From Chloroflexota bacterium (GTDB lineage: Bacteria; Chloroflexota; UBA6077; FW602-bin22; JAMCWG01): DNA of 48,648 nucleotides. Within the stretch, counting starts at the first letter, position 1. The number at the start of each line of letters is the position of its first letter. Location: positions 1-48,648 of the forward strand of contig JAMCWG010000125.1 in NCBI GenBank assembly GCA_023475235.1, in the 5' to 3' direction. Of this stretch, positions 8,411-18,176 are shown piece after piece. The position numbers were made by a program, and so were the translations under genes. Under the pieces are notes generated by a model. The model was given only the letters and a program-made list of their open reading frames with translations, did no database searches and was not told the origin of the DNA.

Positions 8411-8700
8411 AGTTCCTGGGATAAATGTCGCCGCCTGCAGGCGCAACTGGCTGAACTGTAAGTTCCTCCTTATATGTCCACCCCTTTTGTCCCCCACCAA
8501 CTCTGCAACAGGCTCCGGCTGAGCCAAATTGACAGGCCAGCAAATGGATGTTATTATGCCACGACGTCCAGGCATAGCCACCGCAGCGTGGATAACCGGG
8601 GTCATACGGATAGCAGTGTGCTTCTTCGACTTCGCTTTGTGCTGCTTGGGCCTGCATCTGATACATATGGCTGCACGATTGCCTTAGGAGGCTGGGGTAG

Positions 8701-10371
8701 ATGGAGTTACGGCGGTACTTAGAGGCATGCTACAAATGGCTGTGGCTGATGGCGCTCGGTACCATACTGGCGGGCGGCGTGGCGTACCTGGTGAGCGAGG
8801 CCATGCCTCCCGTTTATCGAGCGAGCACCACCCTTCTGGTGAACCAGCCGATGAGCCCTCTCGCCGCAGACCCCTACAACGCAATCTTGAGCAGCGAGCG
8901 CCTCACCAAGACCTACGCCGAGCTGGTCCGAAAACGGCCTGTTCTGGACGAGGTGAACTCGAGCCTGGGCTTGCCCTACACGGCCGAGAGACTCTCGAAG
9001 ATGATCGATGTCCAATTGATACGCGATACTCAGTTGTTCGTGCTGGCGGTGGAGCATACCGACCCGCAGTTGGCCCGCGACATCGCCAACAAGCTGGCGG
9101 AAGTCTTCGTCCAACAGGCAAGCACGCTCTATGCCGACCACACCGGCGACGTGCGCGAGCGCATGGACCAGCAGATCGTCGATGTCGAACGCAACATCCA
9201 GTCTACCTCACAGGCCGTGGAAGCCCTCCGAGGCCGCGCATCGCTGAACGCCGAACAGCAGAGCGAGCTGGCGCGCCTGCAGGCGACGCTGTCACAGTAC
9301 CAGACCACTTATTCCATCCTGCTGAAAGACCGGGAGGAAACGCGGCTCAACGAGATCCGCACCAAGGCCAGCGTGTTGGTCGCCGAGCCTGCCGACGTGC
9401 CGCTCCAGCCCGTCAAGCCCCGGGTCTTGATGAACGTACTGCTGGCCGCCCTCGTCGGCCTGATCCTGGCCGGCGGCATGGCCTATCTTCTCGAGTATCT
9501 GGACGATACAGTGAAAACATCGGAGGACATCGAGCGGGTTGCTTCCCTCAGCACCCTCGGCGCCATTCGCCGCTTCGAGCCGGACGACTTCCACGAAGGT
9601 CGGGTCATCCTCAGCGGCAGCTCGCGTTCTCCCCTGAGCGAGGCGTACCGGGTCCTGCGCACCAACATCCAGTTCTCCAGCCTGGACAAGCCTCTTCACT
9701 CTTTGCTGATAACCAGTTCCAACCCCAGCGAAGGCAAGACCACCACCTCGGTCAATCTCGGCGTCGTGCTGGCCCAGACCGGCAAGAAGGTGATCCTGAT
9801 TGACGCCGACCTGCGGCGGCCCTCTATGCACCGGTTCTTTGGACTGACCAACAGCTTCGGCCTGACCAATATGCTGCTGGCTACCGAGCCTGACGGAGCG
9901 AAGCTGCTGCAGTCCACAAATGTGGAAGGACTGTCCCTACTGAGCAGCGGCCCCCTGCCACCCAATCCGTCCGAGCTGCTGGGCTCACCCCGAATGTCAA
10001 AAGCACTCGAATCCCTGAAAGGCCAGGCCGATATCCTGGTCATCGACAGCCCGCCGGTGCTCTCGGTCACCGACCCAGCGGTCCTCGCCACACACGCGGA
10101 CGGCGTTGTGCTGGTGGTCGACACCGGGCGGACGCGTGCGGAAATGCTGCAACGGACCGTCGGCTTGCTGGCGCGAGCTCGCGCCAATGTTATGGGGGCT
10201 GTGTTGAACAAGCTGGTTGCGTCGGGGAGTGGCTACTACCATCATTACTATTACTACTACTACGGCCAGACCGGCCAGAGGCAACACGGACAGCGCCGGC
10301 CCGGGCTGGTGCAGCAGGGCCGCCTCGCTTTGAGCGGCCTCTTCAATGGTGGCCGGAAGCGGTCCTCCTGA
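8701..10371 (+). CDS. Polysaccharide chain-length determinant / tyrosine autokinase (Wzz domain + BY-kinase)
   Basis: Wzz-type N-terminus; SSNPSEGKTTTSVNL (Walker A), VILIDADLRRP (A'), ILVIDSPPV (B); C-terminal Tyr cluster YYHHYYYYYYG. Confidence 0.93.
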   Translation: MELRRYLEACYKWLWLMALGTILAGGVAYLVSEAMPPVYRASTTLLVNQPMSPLAADPYNAILSSERLTKTYAELVRKRPVLDEVNSSLGLPYTAERLSKMIDVQLIRDTQLFVLAVEHTDPQLARDIANKLAEVFVQQASTLYADHTGDVRERMDQQIVDVERNIQSTSQAVEALRGRASLNAEQQSELARLQATLSQYQTTYSILLKDREETRLNEIRTKASVLVAEPADVPLQPVKPRVLMNVLLAALVGLILAGGMAYLLEYLDDTVKTSEDIERVASLSTLGAIRRFEPDDFHEGRVILSGSSRSPLSEAYRVLRTNIQFSSLDKPLHSLLITSSNPSEGKTTTSVNLGVVLAQTGKKVILIDADLRRPSMHRFFGLTNSFGLTNMLLATEPDGAKLLQSTNVEGLSLLSSGPLPPNPSELLGSPRMSKALESLKGQADILVIDSPPVLSVTDPAVLATHADGVVLVVDTGRTRAEMLQRTVGLLARARANVMGAVLNKLVASGSGYYHHYYYYYYGQTGQRQHGQRRPGLVQQGRLALSGLFNGGRKRSS

Positions 10372-10381
10372 GGAGGCAGGC

Positions 10382-11116
10382 TTGACCGAAGGGAAGGAGC
10401 CCGAAGCAGTCAGCATGGTGTCAATCGTGGTGCCCACCTATAAGGAAGCAGAGGGACTCCAATCCCTGGTGGAGCAGACCTTCACCGCCCTGTCCGGGCT
10501 CCCGATTGCCGGCGAGCTGATAATAGTGGACGACAATTCGCCCGACGGCACCGGTGAAGTAGCAGACGAGCTGGCCCGGCGCTATCCTGTGAAGGTGGTG
10601 CATCGCCCCGGCAAGCTGGGCCTGGCGTCGGCGGTGATGGACGGGTTCGCCGTGGCCGAGGGCGACATTCTGGGCGTAATGGACGCCGACCTGAGCCATC
10701 CTCCTTCCCTGCTGCCGGCGATGATCGCCGCTATCGTCGAGCGGGGCGCCGACCTGGCCGTGGCCAGCCGCCACGTGAGGGGTGGCGGCGTGAAGAACTG
10801 GCCCCGGCGGCGACAGGCTATCTCCTCCTTCGCCAATCTACTGGCCCGCCCCGTCACTGCTATCCACGATGCGACCTCCGGCTACTTCTTGATTCGCCGC
10901 CGGGCCATCGACGGGGTGAAGCTTGAGCCTATCGGCTTCAAGATTGGCCTGGAGGTCATGGTCAAGGCGAACTACCGCACGTGGGAGGAGGTGCCCTACA
11001 TCTTCACTGACCGCCGCTACGGCCAGAGCAAGTTCAACAAGCGAGAGGTTTTGAACTACCTGCTGCACCTCGGTGCGCTGATGGTCTTTCGAGCGAGACG
11101 ATGGCTGAGAAGGTGA
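10382..11116 (+). CDS. GT2 glycosyltransferase, polyprenol-phosphate mannosyltransferase-like
   Basis: VSIVVPTYKEAEGLQSLVEQ, LIIVDDNSPDGTGEVADEL, GVMDADLSHPPSLLPAM (DPM1-like). TTG 10382 preceded by GAGGAGG. Confidence 0.9.
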   Translation: MTEGKEPEAVSMVSIVVPTYKEAEGLQSLVEQTFTALSGLPIAGELIIVDDNSPDGTGEVADELARRYPVKVVHRPGKLGLASAVMDGFAVAEGDILGVMDADLSHPPSLLPAMIAAIVERGADLAVASRHVRGGGVKNWPRRRQAISSFANLLARPVTAIHDATSGYFLIRRRAIDGVKLEPIGFKIGLEVMVKANYRTWEEVPYIFTDRRYGQSKFNKREVLNYLLHLGALMVFRARRWLRR

Positions 11117-12405
11117 AGGCGCGCCGGGCCCGTTTCTTAGTCGCTCTGATCGTTTCGGTCGCGCTTCTGGCCTTCTGGCCGCAACCCCTCGCCTGGGCCT
11201 ACCTTAACCTGGGAGCCGTAGAAGCCAACCGGTTCCTGGTGGGCCAGGAGAATCGTGTGGCGCTGCGCTCTGCGGAAGAGAACTTGAGCCTGGCCTCTTC
11301 CCTGGGAATCATCCGCGCCTACCGGCAGTTGGCACGATTGCGATTTCGGCAAGGCGATTATGCTGGGGCAGAGCAATTGCTTAACCACTGGATCGTGCAG
11401 CATCCGGAGGACCCCCTGGGCCACTGGCAGATGGGCCGCATCTATGAGGCAGAGGGCAACCGGCAGGCGGCCATCGGCGAATGGCGGCAAGCCGAGGCGT
11501 TCAATCACCTGCTGCGGCTGGGGGACGAAGAAACGGACCGGGGCCGCTGGAATGAGGCGATCTCCCTGTACCAGGCGGCGGTGGAGGTCTCGGCGGCCCG
11601 GGCGAGCCGCGGGCTGGGCCAGCATTGGGACTACGTGGCCGAGCGGGGCTGGGAAGCCCACCAGCGGCTGGGAAGGGCCATTTGGCGGGGCGTCGGAGAC
11701 ATCGAGGGCGCCCTTCAGCAATACAAGTGGGCATCTATCCTGGCGCCCTGGAACCTGAACCTCTACCTGGAAGTGGGCAGCCAGTACGAATGGAGCGGGC
11801 GCTGGGACGATGCGATGCCGTGGTACCAGCAGGCGCTGGCGGCCGATCCGGCGAACAGCGAGACGCTCACGCGAATGAGCCAGAACCGGCTGCTGGCCGG
11901 CCAGCCGCAGGAGGCCCAGCACTGGGCGCGCGCGGCGATCGACGCCGCCCCGGAGCGGGCAACGGCCTGGATCATCCTGGCAAGAGCGCTGTTCGAGGAG
12001 AGGGCTTACGCCGAAGCGGCGACGGAGCTCCAGCGCGCGGTGAGCAAAGGCGTCACCACTCCCGACATATACAGCTACCTGGGGAGCGCATTACTCTCGA
12101 GCAAGCAGTTCAGCCAGGCGGAAGAAGCCTACACGGCCGGGCTGGCCCTGCAGCCGCGCGATCCATATATGCAGTACGGGCTTGGGTCAACCCTTGTTGC
12201 GCTGGGGCAGGCATCGGAAGCCATTGGACACTTCGAGGCGGCGGTACAGGTGCGGCCGGAGATGCCCGATTTCTGGCTCGGGCTGGCGGACGCCTACCGG
12301 CAGACGGGCTGGGCAGAAGACGCCCGCGCCAAGTACCGGAAGGTGCTGGAGCTGGCCCCAGACAATGACCAGGCCAAGCGGGCCCTGCAGGAGCTGGGTG
12401 ATTAG
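11101..12405 (+). CDS. Membrane-anchored TPR protein
   Basis: N-terminal TM, then repeated TPR-like units (AEEAYTAGLALQPRDPYMQYGLGSTL, AIGHFEAAVQVRPEMPDFWLGLADAY). Confidence 0.87.
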   Translation: MAEKVKARRARFLVALIVSVALLAFWPQPLAWAYLNLGAVEANRFLVGQENRVALRSAEENLSLASSLGIIRAYRQLARLRFRQGDYAGAEQLLNHWIVQHPEDPLGHWQMGRIYEAEGNRQAAIGEWRQAEAFNHLLRLGDEETDRGRWNEAISLYQAAVEVSAARASRGLGQHWDYVAERGWEAHQRLGRAIWRGVGDIEGALQQYKWASILAPWNLNLYLEVGSQYEWSGRWDDAMPWYQQALAADPANSETLTRMSQNRLLAGQPQEAQHWARAAIDAAPERATAWIILARALFEERAYAEAATELQRAVSKGVTTPDIYSYLGSALLSSKQFSQAEEAYTAGLALQPRDPYMQYGLGSTLVALGQASEAIGHFEAAVQVRPEMPDFWLGLADAYRQTGWAEDARAKYRKVLELAPDNDQAKRALQELGD

Positions 12406-12490
12406 GAGCAAGGGCCGGCTGGGAGCGCCCATGGCCTCCATCGCGACGAACTGAACGGATGGCATACAAACACGAAGGAGACTAGCGAAG

Positions 12491-13624
12491 ATGATTCCCG
12501 TTTTCCGACCCAGCATCACCGAGGCCGAGATCGAAGCCGTGGCCGAGGTGCTACGCTCCGGCTGGTGGGGACTGGGTCCCAAGACCCACCAGTTCGAGCA
12601 GGAGTTCGCCAGCTTCATCGGCGCCAGGTATGCGGTCGGGCTGAATTCGGCCACGGCGGCCCTTCATCTGGGGCTGCACGTGCTGGATGTTGAAGGGGGT
12701 GAAGTCATCACCACCCCTATGACTTTCATCTCCACAAACCATGCCATTCTGTACAATCGGGCTATCCCCGTCTTCGCCGATATCCGCCCCGATACCCTCA
12801 ACATCGACGTGGCCGATATCGAGCGGAAGATCACGCCGCGCACGAAGGCCATCATGACGATGCATTACGGCGGCCATCCCTGCGAGATCGATGAGATACT
12901 GGCCCTGGCCCGGCCGCGCGGCATCAAGGTCATCGAGGACGCTGCCCACGCCTGCGGGGCCGAGTACAAGGGACGCCGCATCGGCAGCCACACGGATGCC
13001 GCCTGCTTCTCCTTCCACGCCGTGAAGAACCTCGCTACAGGCGAGGGCGGCGCCCTGTCCGTGCAAGACCCGGAGCTGGAGGGCCGCCTGCGACGCTTGC
13101 GCTGGATGGGTATCACGAAAGACACGTGGGAGCGTTCCGAGGACCTCACGAAGTACTCATGGTACTACAACGTGGAAGAGGTCGGCTTCAAGTGCCATAT
13201 GAACGACATTCCTGCCGCCATCGGGTTGGTGCAGCTACGGCGACTGCCCGAGACCAACGCCCGGCGGCGGTCTATCGCCGAGAGATACAATGCCGGCTTT
13301 GCCGGCCTGGAGTGGCTGGAGCGGCCGGTGGAGCGGCCATACGTGAAGAGCTCGTTTCACAATTATGTGGTCAAGGTGCCCGACCGGGACCGCTTCACCG
13401 CCTACCTCCAGCAGAATGGCATCGCCACCAGCGTGCACTATATACCGAACCACCTTTACTCTATGTACAAGCCTTACTACACGCCCTTGCCCGTTGCCGA
13501 GGACATCTGGCATCGGATCGTCACGCTGCCGCTCTTCCCTGACCTGACCGACGAGCAAGTGGATCATGTTATTGGGGTGGTGCAGGCCTTCGGGCGAGAA
13601 GTGGCACCGGTGAGGCGAGCATAA
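12491..13624 (+). CDS. DegT/DnrJ/EryC1/StrS aminotransferase
   Basis: PVFRPSITEAEIEAVAEVLRSGWWGLGPKTHQFE; VIEDAAHACGAEYKGRRIGSHTDAACFSFHAVKNLATGEGGAL. Confidence 0.95.
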   Translation: MIPVFRPSITEAEIEAVAEVLRSGWWGLGPKTHQFEQEFASFIGARYAVGLNSATAALHLGLHVLDVEGGEVITTPMTFISTNHAILYNRAIPVFADIRPDTLNIDVADIERKITPRTKAIMTMHYGGHPCEIDEILALARPRGIKVIEDAAHACGAEYKGRRIGSHTDAACFSFHAVKNLATGEGGALSVQDPELEGRLRRLRWMGITKDTWERSEDLTKYSWYYNVEEVGFKCHMNDIPAAIGLVQLRRLPETNARRRSIAERYNAGFAGLEWLERPVERPYVKSSFHNYVVKVPDRDRFTAYLQQNGIATSVHYIPNHLYSMYKPYYTPLPVAEDIWHRIVTLPLFPDLTDEQVDHVIGVVQAFGREVAPVRRA

Positions 13625-13663
13625 TGGACATCGGAAGGTATCACTTGAAGAAAAGGGGCGCCC

Positions 13664-14272
13664 GTGCCCAGTAGGAACCCGTTGGCCCGAGGCGTCAGGC
13701 TGCTCCTCCGTCTGGTGGGTGACCCGTGGCTGCTCCTCCGGGCGCGCCTGGTCTACTGGGTGTACGGCGTCGAGGCGGTGTGCCATCTCCTGCGCTTCTG
13801 CTCCAAGCGGCAGACGTCACTCCTGCTGCGCGCCTTCGGAGCGCAGGTGGGTGAGGGCTGCGACCTCGAAGCGCCGATCATCATCCACAATGCTGCCCGC
13901 GACTTCTCCCATCTGCGCATTGGCAGCGACTGCCACGTGGGCAAAGAAGTGCTCTTCGACCTGATGGAGCGCGTGGAAATCGAAGACCGGGTCACCCTAT
14001 CAATGCGGGTTACCATCGTAACGCATATCGATGTAGGGAAAAGCCCCCTCCGGGAGGGGCCGCTGCCCACTCAATACGGCGCGGTACGCATCGGACGGGG
14101 GGCTTACATTGGTGCGGGGGCCATTATCTTGCACGGCGTCACGGTGGGCGAGGGCAGCGCGATAGGTGCCGGCAGCCTGGTGCTGAAAGATGTGGCCCCC
14201 GGCACACTGGTGGCCGGTAATCCAGCCCGGCCGATCCGCTCCCTCATCGAGCAGGAGCAGGTCCCGCTGTGA
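13664..14272 (+). CDS. Left-handed beta-helix (hexapeptide) acyltransferase
   Basis: IGRGAYIGAGAIILHGVTVGEGSAIGAGSLVLKDVAPGTLVAGNPARPIR. Confidence 0.9.
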   Translation: MPSRNPLARGVRLLLRLVGDPWLLLRARLVYWVYGVEAVCHLLRFCSKRQTSLLLRAFGAQVGEGCDLEAPIIIHNAARDFSHLRIGSDCHVGKEVLFDLMERVEIEDRVTLSMRVTIVTHIDVGKSPLREGPLPTQYGAVRIGRGAYIGAGAIILHGVTVGEGSAIGAGSLVLKDVAPGTLVAGNPARPIRSLIEQEQVPL

Positions 14273-15576
14273 CTCTTTCGCATCGCGCCGCCTTCACCTT
14301 CGCTACCCAGATCGTCTCCTACGTCGTCATATTCCTCGGGAGTGTGATCGTGGCGCGTACTCTGGGTGTTGAAGGTAAGGGTACATACTCGTTGGTCGTT
14401 CTGGTGTACAATCTGGCAGTGCCCATCGCCGGCCTGGGAATACCGGTGTTCACTGCCTGCTTCGTGGGCCAGCGACGCCACACCCCTTCCCAGTTATTCG
14501 CCAATTCGCTGGTATGGGCCGCGCTGTCCGTCATCTGGCTGGGTGGGCTAATCTCGGCCTTGATGCTGGGCAGCTTCGATACCATTATCGGTGTGCAGCG
14601 CGAATATGTGGTCGCCGGACTGGCCATAGCGCCACTTGGCATGGTGATTGAGGGATTGGCGAGTATCGCACAGGGATCGAACCGTATCAAGGAGTACAAC
14701 CTCTTGCGCCTCGCGAATCCAGTGGCCAGCACATCGCTCCTGTCACTGCTTGTGCTGGTCCTGCGGTGGGGCCCGCCGGGAGCGGTCCTCTCGCTGGTGT
14801 TGAGCCAGTTGCTGCTGATCACCTTCGCCACAATCCTGGTGTCGCCTGGGATGGGCCGCGTCGAGTGGCCGCTGATGCGAAACTCGGCTGCCTTTGGTAT
14901 GCAGGCGTGGGCGACCCAGTTAGTAGGCCTGCTCAACCTGCGCCTGGCCATCCTGCTAGTCGGCTACTTTCTGGGCGCGGCCGGGCTGGGCTACTTCTCC
15001 GTTGCCCAGGGCCTCCTGGACCTGCTACACTTCATCCCGATAGCCATCAGCACGGTATCCCTGCCGGTTTTCTCTGCAACCGGCAGGGCCCAGGCATCAG
15101 AAGTGGCGTGTATCGGCATACGTCACACACTTATGCTGTCTGCCCTGGCTGGAATCGGACTGATAGCCGTTGGCCGATGGGTGATCGAATGGTTCTACAC
15201 GCCGGCGTTTCTGCCGGCCCTGACCGCTTTATGGATAATGATCCCAGGTGTGGTCGCCTACAGCGTAGCCCACATTACCACTAGTTACTTCAATGGGCAG
15301 TTACACCGGCCGTTGCTCAATACTGCCATCGCTGCCATCTCACTGGTGCTTAACGGCGCGCTGGGCCTGTGGCTGATACCTATTTGGGGGCTGGCGGGAG
15401 CAGCGGCGGCTACGACCTTCGCTTACTTGATCGCCATCGCCATCAACTTGGCTATGTTCCTGCAAATCGCCGGATGCCCGCTCTCGGACATGTTGATTCC
15501 CAAAGCAAGCGACTTCAAAGCGTATTGGATGCTGCTCCCTTTGACCAAAGCTGGGGCAATATCCACGCATCAATAG
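14269..15576 (+). CDS. Polysaccharide flippase (Wzx/MATE-like)
   Basis: Polytopic; N-terminal SHRAAFTFATQIVSYVVIFLGSVIVARTLGVEGKGTYSLVVL typical of the family. Confidence 0.88.
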   Translation: MTLSHRAAFTFATQIVSYVVIFLGSVIVARTLGVEGKGTYSLVVLVYNLAVPIAGLGIPVFTACFVGQRRHTPSQLFANSLVWAALSVIWLGGLISALMLGSFDTIIGVQREYVVAGLAIAPLGMVIEGLASIAQGSNRIKEYNLLRLANPVASTSLLSLLVLVLRWGPPGAVLSLVLSQLLLITFATILVSPGMGRVEWPLMRNSAAFGMQAWATQLVGLLNLRLAILLVGYFLGAAGLGYFSVAQGLLDLLHFIPIAISTVSLPVFSATGRAQASEVACIGIRHTLMLSALAGIGLIAVGRWVIEWFYTPAFLPALTALWIMIPGVVAYSVAHITTSYFNGQLHRPLLNTAIAAISLVLNGALGLWLIPIWGLAGAAAATTFAYLIAIAINLAMFLQIAGCPLSDMLIPKASDFKAYWMLLPLTKAGAISTHQ

Positions 15577-15589
15577 GAAGAGGGCGCCT

Positions 15590-16999
15590 TTGTCAGTGAA
15601 AATCCTTTTAGTAAACGCTATAGAGCCACGCAGGCACTTCCAACACGAGCCTGGCCTAGGTCTAGCCTACCTGGCGGCGTTCATACGCCAGCGTCGGCCG
15701 AATGCTCAGGTACGCATTGCCATCCGACAGGTGGCTGCAGAGATTGCGGATTTCGCCCCCGACTTCATTGGGATCTCTTCCGTATCCGAGAACTTTGATC
15801 GTGCCAAGGCCATAGCGAGCCTGGCGAAAAGGCACGGCCTGCCGGTGGTGATCGGCGGTGCCCACATTACGGCTCTGCCGCAGACCCTGCCACCTGAAAT
15901 GGACATTGGTGTTATCGGTGAGGGTGAGGAGACTCTACTTGAATTGACGGACACCCTGGACGGACACGGATGGACGCCAGCAGTGCTATCCCAAGTGGCT
16001 GGCATCGTGTTCCACACCGATGGTGGGCCGTGCGTGACCACGCCTCGCCCGGTCATCGAGGCGCTGGAGACCATTCCACCACCGGCACGGGATTTGTTGC
16101 CCATCGAAAAAGGTGGAACTGTGACTATGCTTTCGTCGCGGGGGTGTCCGTATAAGTGCGTTTTTTGCTCCTCGACGCGCTTCTGGAACAAGATGAGGAT
16201 GTTCTCCGCCGAGTATGTGGTGCGCGAGATGGGGCAGGTGCTGTCCGACTACCGGCCCAGCCATATCTCGTTCGTGGACGATCTGTTCGTCGCTTCTCGC
16301 CCGCGACTGCGCCGGCTGGCGGACTTGATCGAGCAGCGAGGCATCCACCGCCGGGTGGAGCTGAGTGTCAGTTGCCGGGCCAATCTGGTGGACGAAGAGC
16401 TCGCACGGCTGCTGCGCCGTATGAACGTGGTCCTGGCGTGGATTGGCCTCGAGTCGGGCAGCGAAGCGGTCCTGGAGTACCTCAAGGGTGGGAACGTCAG
16501 CGTGGCGGACAACGAGCGGGCGGTCGAGACACTCTCCCGGGCCGGATTGGAGGTGCACGGCACCTTCGTCATCGGCGCGCCGCGAGAGGCATCCGCCGAT
16601 ATCGAGGCCACCTACGACTTCATCAAGCGCAGCGCCCTGGCCGATTTCTGCGTCTATCCCCTGAGCCCTCTGCCCGGCACACCCCTTTGGGACTACGCGC
16701 TCCAGCGGGGACTGGTCAGCGAGGATATGGAGTGGGGCCGGCTGAACTATGAGACTGTTGGGCAAGCGAACATCAGTCTTTCCGAGCTCGTGTCGCGGGA
16801 TGAGATGGCCCACTTCTTCTCCATGTTTAGCGGGGAACGAAAGCGCCGGCGCCGGCGCCGCTTCTGGCGCAGGTGCCTTCCCCATCTCTTCGCTCAACTG
16901 TACCGCCGGCCCCATCGAATTGTCCCGTGGCTACGGAAGCGCCTGGCGGGCCGATGGGGCCACGGGCAGTCAAGCACAACGAGGATGACCCGTGGCTGA
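15590..16999 (+). CDS. B12-binding-domain radical SAM protein
   Basis: N-terminal cobalamin-binding-like domain (IGVIGEGEETLLEL), SSRGCPYKCVFCSS (CxxxCxxC). TTG start. Confidence 0.92.
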   Translation: MSVKILLVNAIEPRRHFQHEPGLGLAYLAAFIRQRRPNAQVRIAIRQVAAEIADFAPDFIGISSVSENFDRAKAIASLAKRHGLPVVIGGAHITALPQTLPPEMDIGVIGEGEETLLELTDTLDGHGWTPAVLSQVAGIVFHTDGGPCVTTPRPVIEALETIPPPARDLLPIEKGGTVTMLSSRGCPYKCVFCSSTRFWNKMRMFSAEYVVREMGQVLSDYRPSHISFVDDLFVASRPRLRRLADLIEQRGIHRRVELSVSCRANLVDEELARLLRRMNVVLAWIGLESGSEAVLEYLKGGNVSVADNERAVETLSRAGLEVHGTFVIGAPREASADIEATYDFIKRSALADFCVYPLSPLPGTPLWDYALQRGLVSEDMEWGRLNYETVGQANISLSELVSRDEMAHFFSMFSGERKRRRRRRFWRRCLPHLFAQLYRRPHRIVPWLRKRLAGRWGHGQSSTTRMTRG

Positions 17000-17906
17000 G
17001 CAGGCAAGCGCTCCAACTGTGGATTTGACGGTATCCATCATCAGCTTCAACACGAAGGACCTCCTGGTCAATTGCCTGGAGTCGATCTACGCCAATACCG
17101 AAGGAATCTCTTTCGAGGTCATAGTGGTGGACAATGCTTCCACCGACGGCAGCGCGGAGGCGGTGCGGACCCGGTTCCCCCAGGTCAGGCTCATCGCCAA
17201 CGACCGCAACCTGTACTTCACCAAGGCCCACAATCAGGCTATCGGAGTGAGCGCCGGACGCTATGTGCTCATACTCAACTCGGATACTATTCTCCTTCCA
17301 GGCACCCTGGAGAAAATGGTCCAGTTTATGGACGCTCATCCCCAGGCCGGGGCGGCGAGTTGTGTTTTCCTCAATCCGGACGGCACTATCTGGCCCAGTT
17401 GCTGGAAGTTCAAGACCCTGTCGGCCGTCTTGTGGGGGCTGAACATCCCGCTGAATCTTTTCCCCAACGCCCGGGCGCGCACCGAGCCCCGCATGCTCGA
17501 TTGGGACCGCACCACTCTACGGGAAGTAGACGTGGTGGTAGATGCCTTCATGATGGTGAGGAGAGGGGCCATCGAGGAAGTCGGCACGTACGACGAAACC
17601 CTGCTACTTTACGCCACCGAAGACGATTTCTGCTTGCGTTTGAAGTCGGCCGGTTGGAAGATATATCATGTGCCTGAAGCCAAAATCATTCACATCAATA
17701 GGGGATCGGTGGATCAGGTACGACTGCTGACAATTCAGTCAATATATCGTCGCGACACAGTGCGTTTTCTCCGTAAACATCACGGCTTCGGGATTGCCCT
17801 CATTGGGAACGTGATCATCTCTTTGGATCTAGTCATTGCAGGGGCCTACCTTTTCATAAAGGAGATGTTCCAACGGGACCGTGGGAAGCGTCCGGAGCGC
17901 CGGTAG
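16992..17906 (+). CDS. GT2 glycosyltransferase, rhamnosyltransferase/WbbL-like
   Basis: VSIISFNTKDLLVNCLESIYANTEGISFEVIVVDNASTDGSAEAVRTRFP; DAFMMVRRGAIEEVGTYDETLLLYATEDDFCLRLKSAGW. Confidence 0.93.
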   Translation: MAEQASAPTVDLTVSIISFNTKDLLVNCLESIYANTEGISFEVIVVDNASTDGSAEAVRTRFPQVRLIANDRNLYFTKAHNQAIGVSAGRYVLILNSDTILLPGTLEKMVQFMDAHPQAGAASCVFLNPDGTIWPSCWKFKTLSAVLWGLNIPLNLFPNARARTEPRMLDWDRTTLREVDVVVDAFMMVRRGAIEEVGTYDETLLLYATEDDFCLRLKSAGWKIYHVPEAKIIHINRGSVDQVRLLTIQSIYRRDTVRFLRKHHGFGIALIGNVIISLDLVIAGAYLFIKEMFQRDRGKRPERR

Positions 17907-17951
17907 CATTCGCATGCTGAACTATTTTGCCAAGAACGAGAAGCGGTGACC

Positions 17952-18125
17952 TAGGGCCTTTTCAAAGTCCACCGATCCGGCTGCTCCCGGGGTTTACCTC
18001 ACCCCCTGGCCCCCTCTCCGCGCGCGGAGAGGGGGTGGCCGAAGGCCGGAGGTGAGGTTAACTGCCGTTGGTAAGGCAACCGAAGTGCCGTCTGCTTCCT
18101 GGCTGACGACTTTGAAAAGGCCCTG
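17952..18125. mobile_element. MITE-like non-autonomous element with flanking direct repeats
   Basis: 17-bp perfect TIR AGGGCCTTTTCAAAGTC (17953-17969) / GACTTTGAAAAGGCCCT (18108-18124); 9-bp direct repeats GCGGTGACC at 17943-17951 and 18126-18134. Confidence 0.85.
17997..18057. repeat. Structured palindromic core nested in the MITE
   Basis: CCTCACCCCCTGGCCCCCTCTCCGCGCGCGGAGAGGGGGTGGCCGAAGGCCGGAGGTGAGG; second copy at 48524-48583. Confidence 0.85.
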
Positions 18126-18176
18126 GCGGTGACCACAATTGTGTTGACAGGCGCGGCTGTTTAGAAAGAACTGTGC

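Noticed and set aside
8360-8420. CTGATGAG in the intergenic region as a hammerhead ribozyme core
   Set aside because: No matching GAAA core after stem II and no correctly placed stems I/III; the motif alone is common.
10240-10265. TAC/TAT run as a phase-variation microsatellite
   Set aside because: In-frame codon run too short and mixed; more simply explained as the BY-kinase Tyr cluster.
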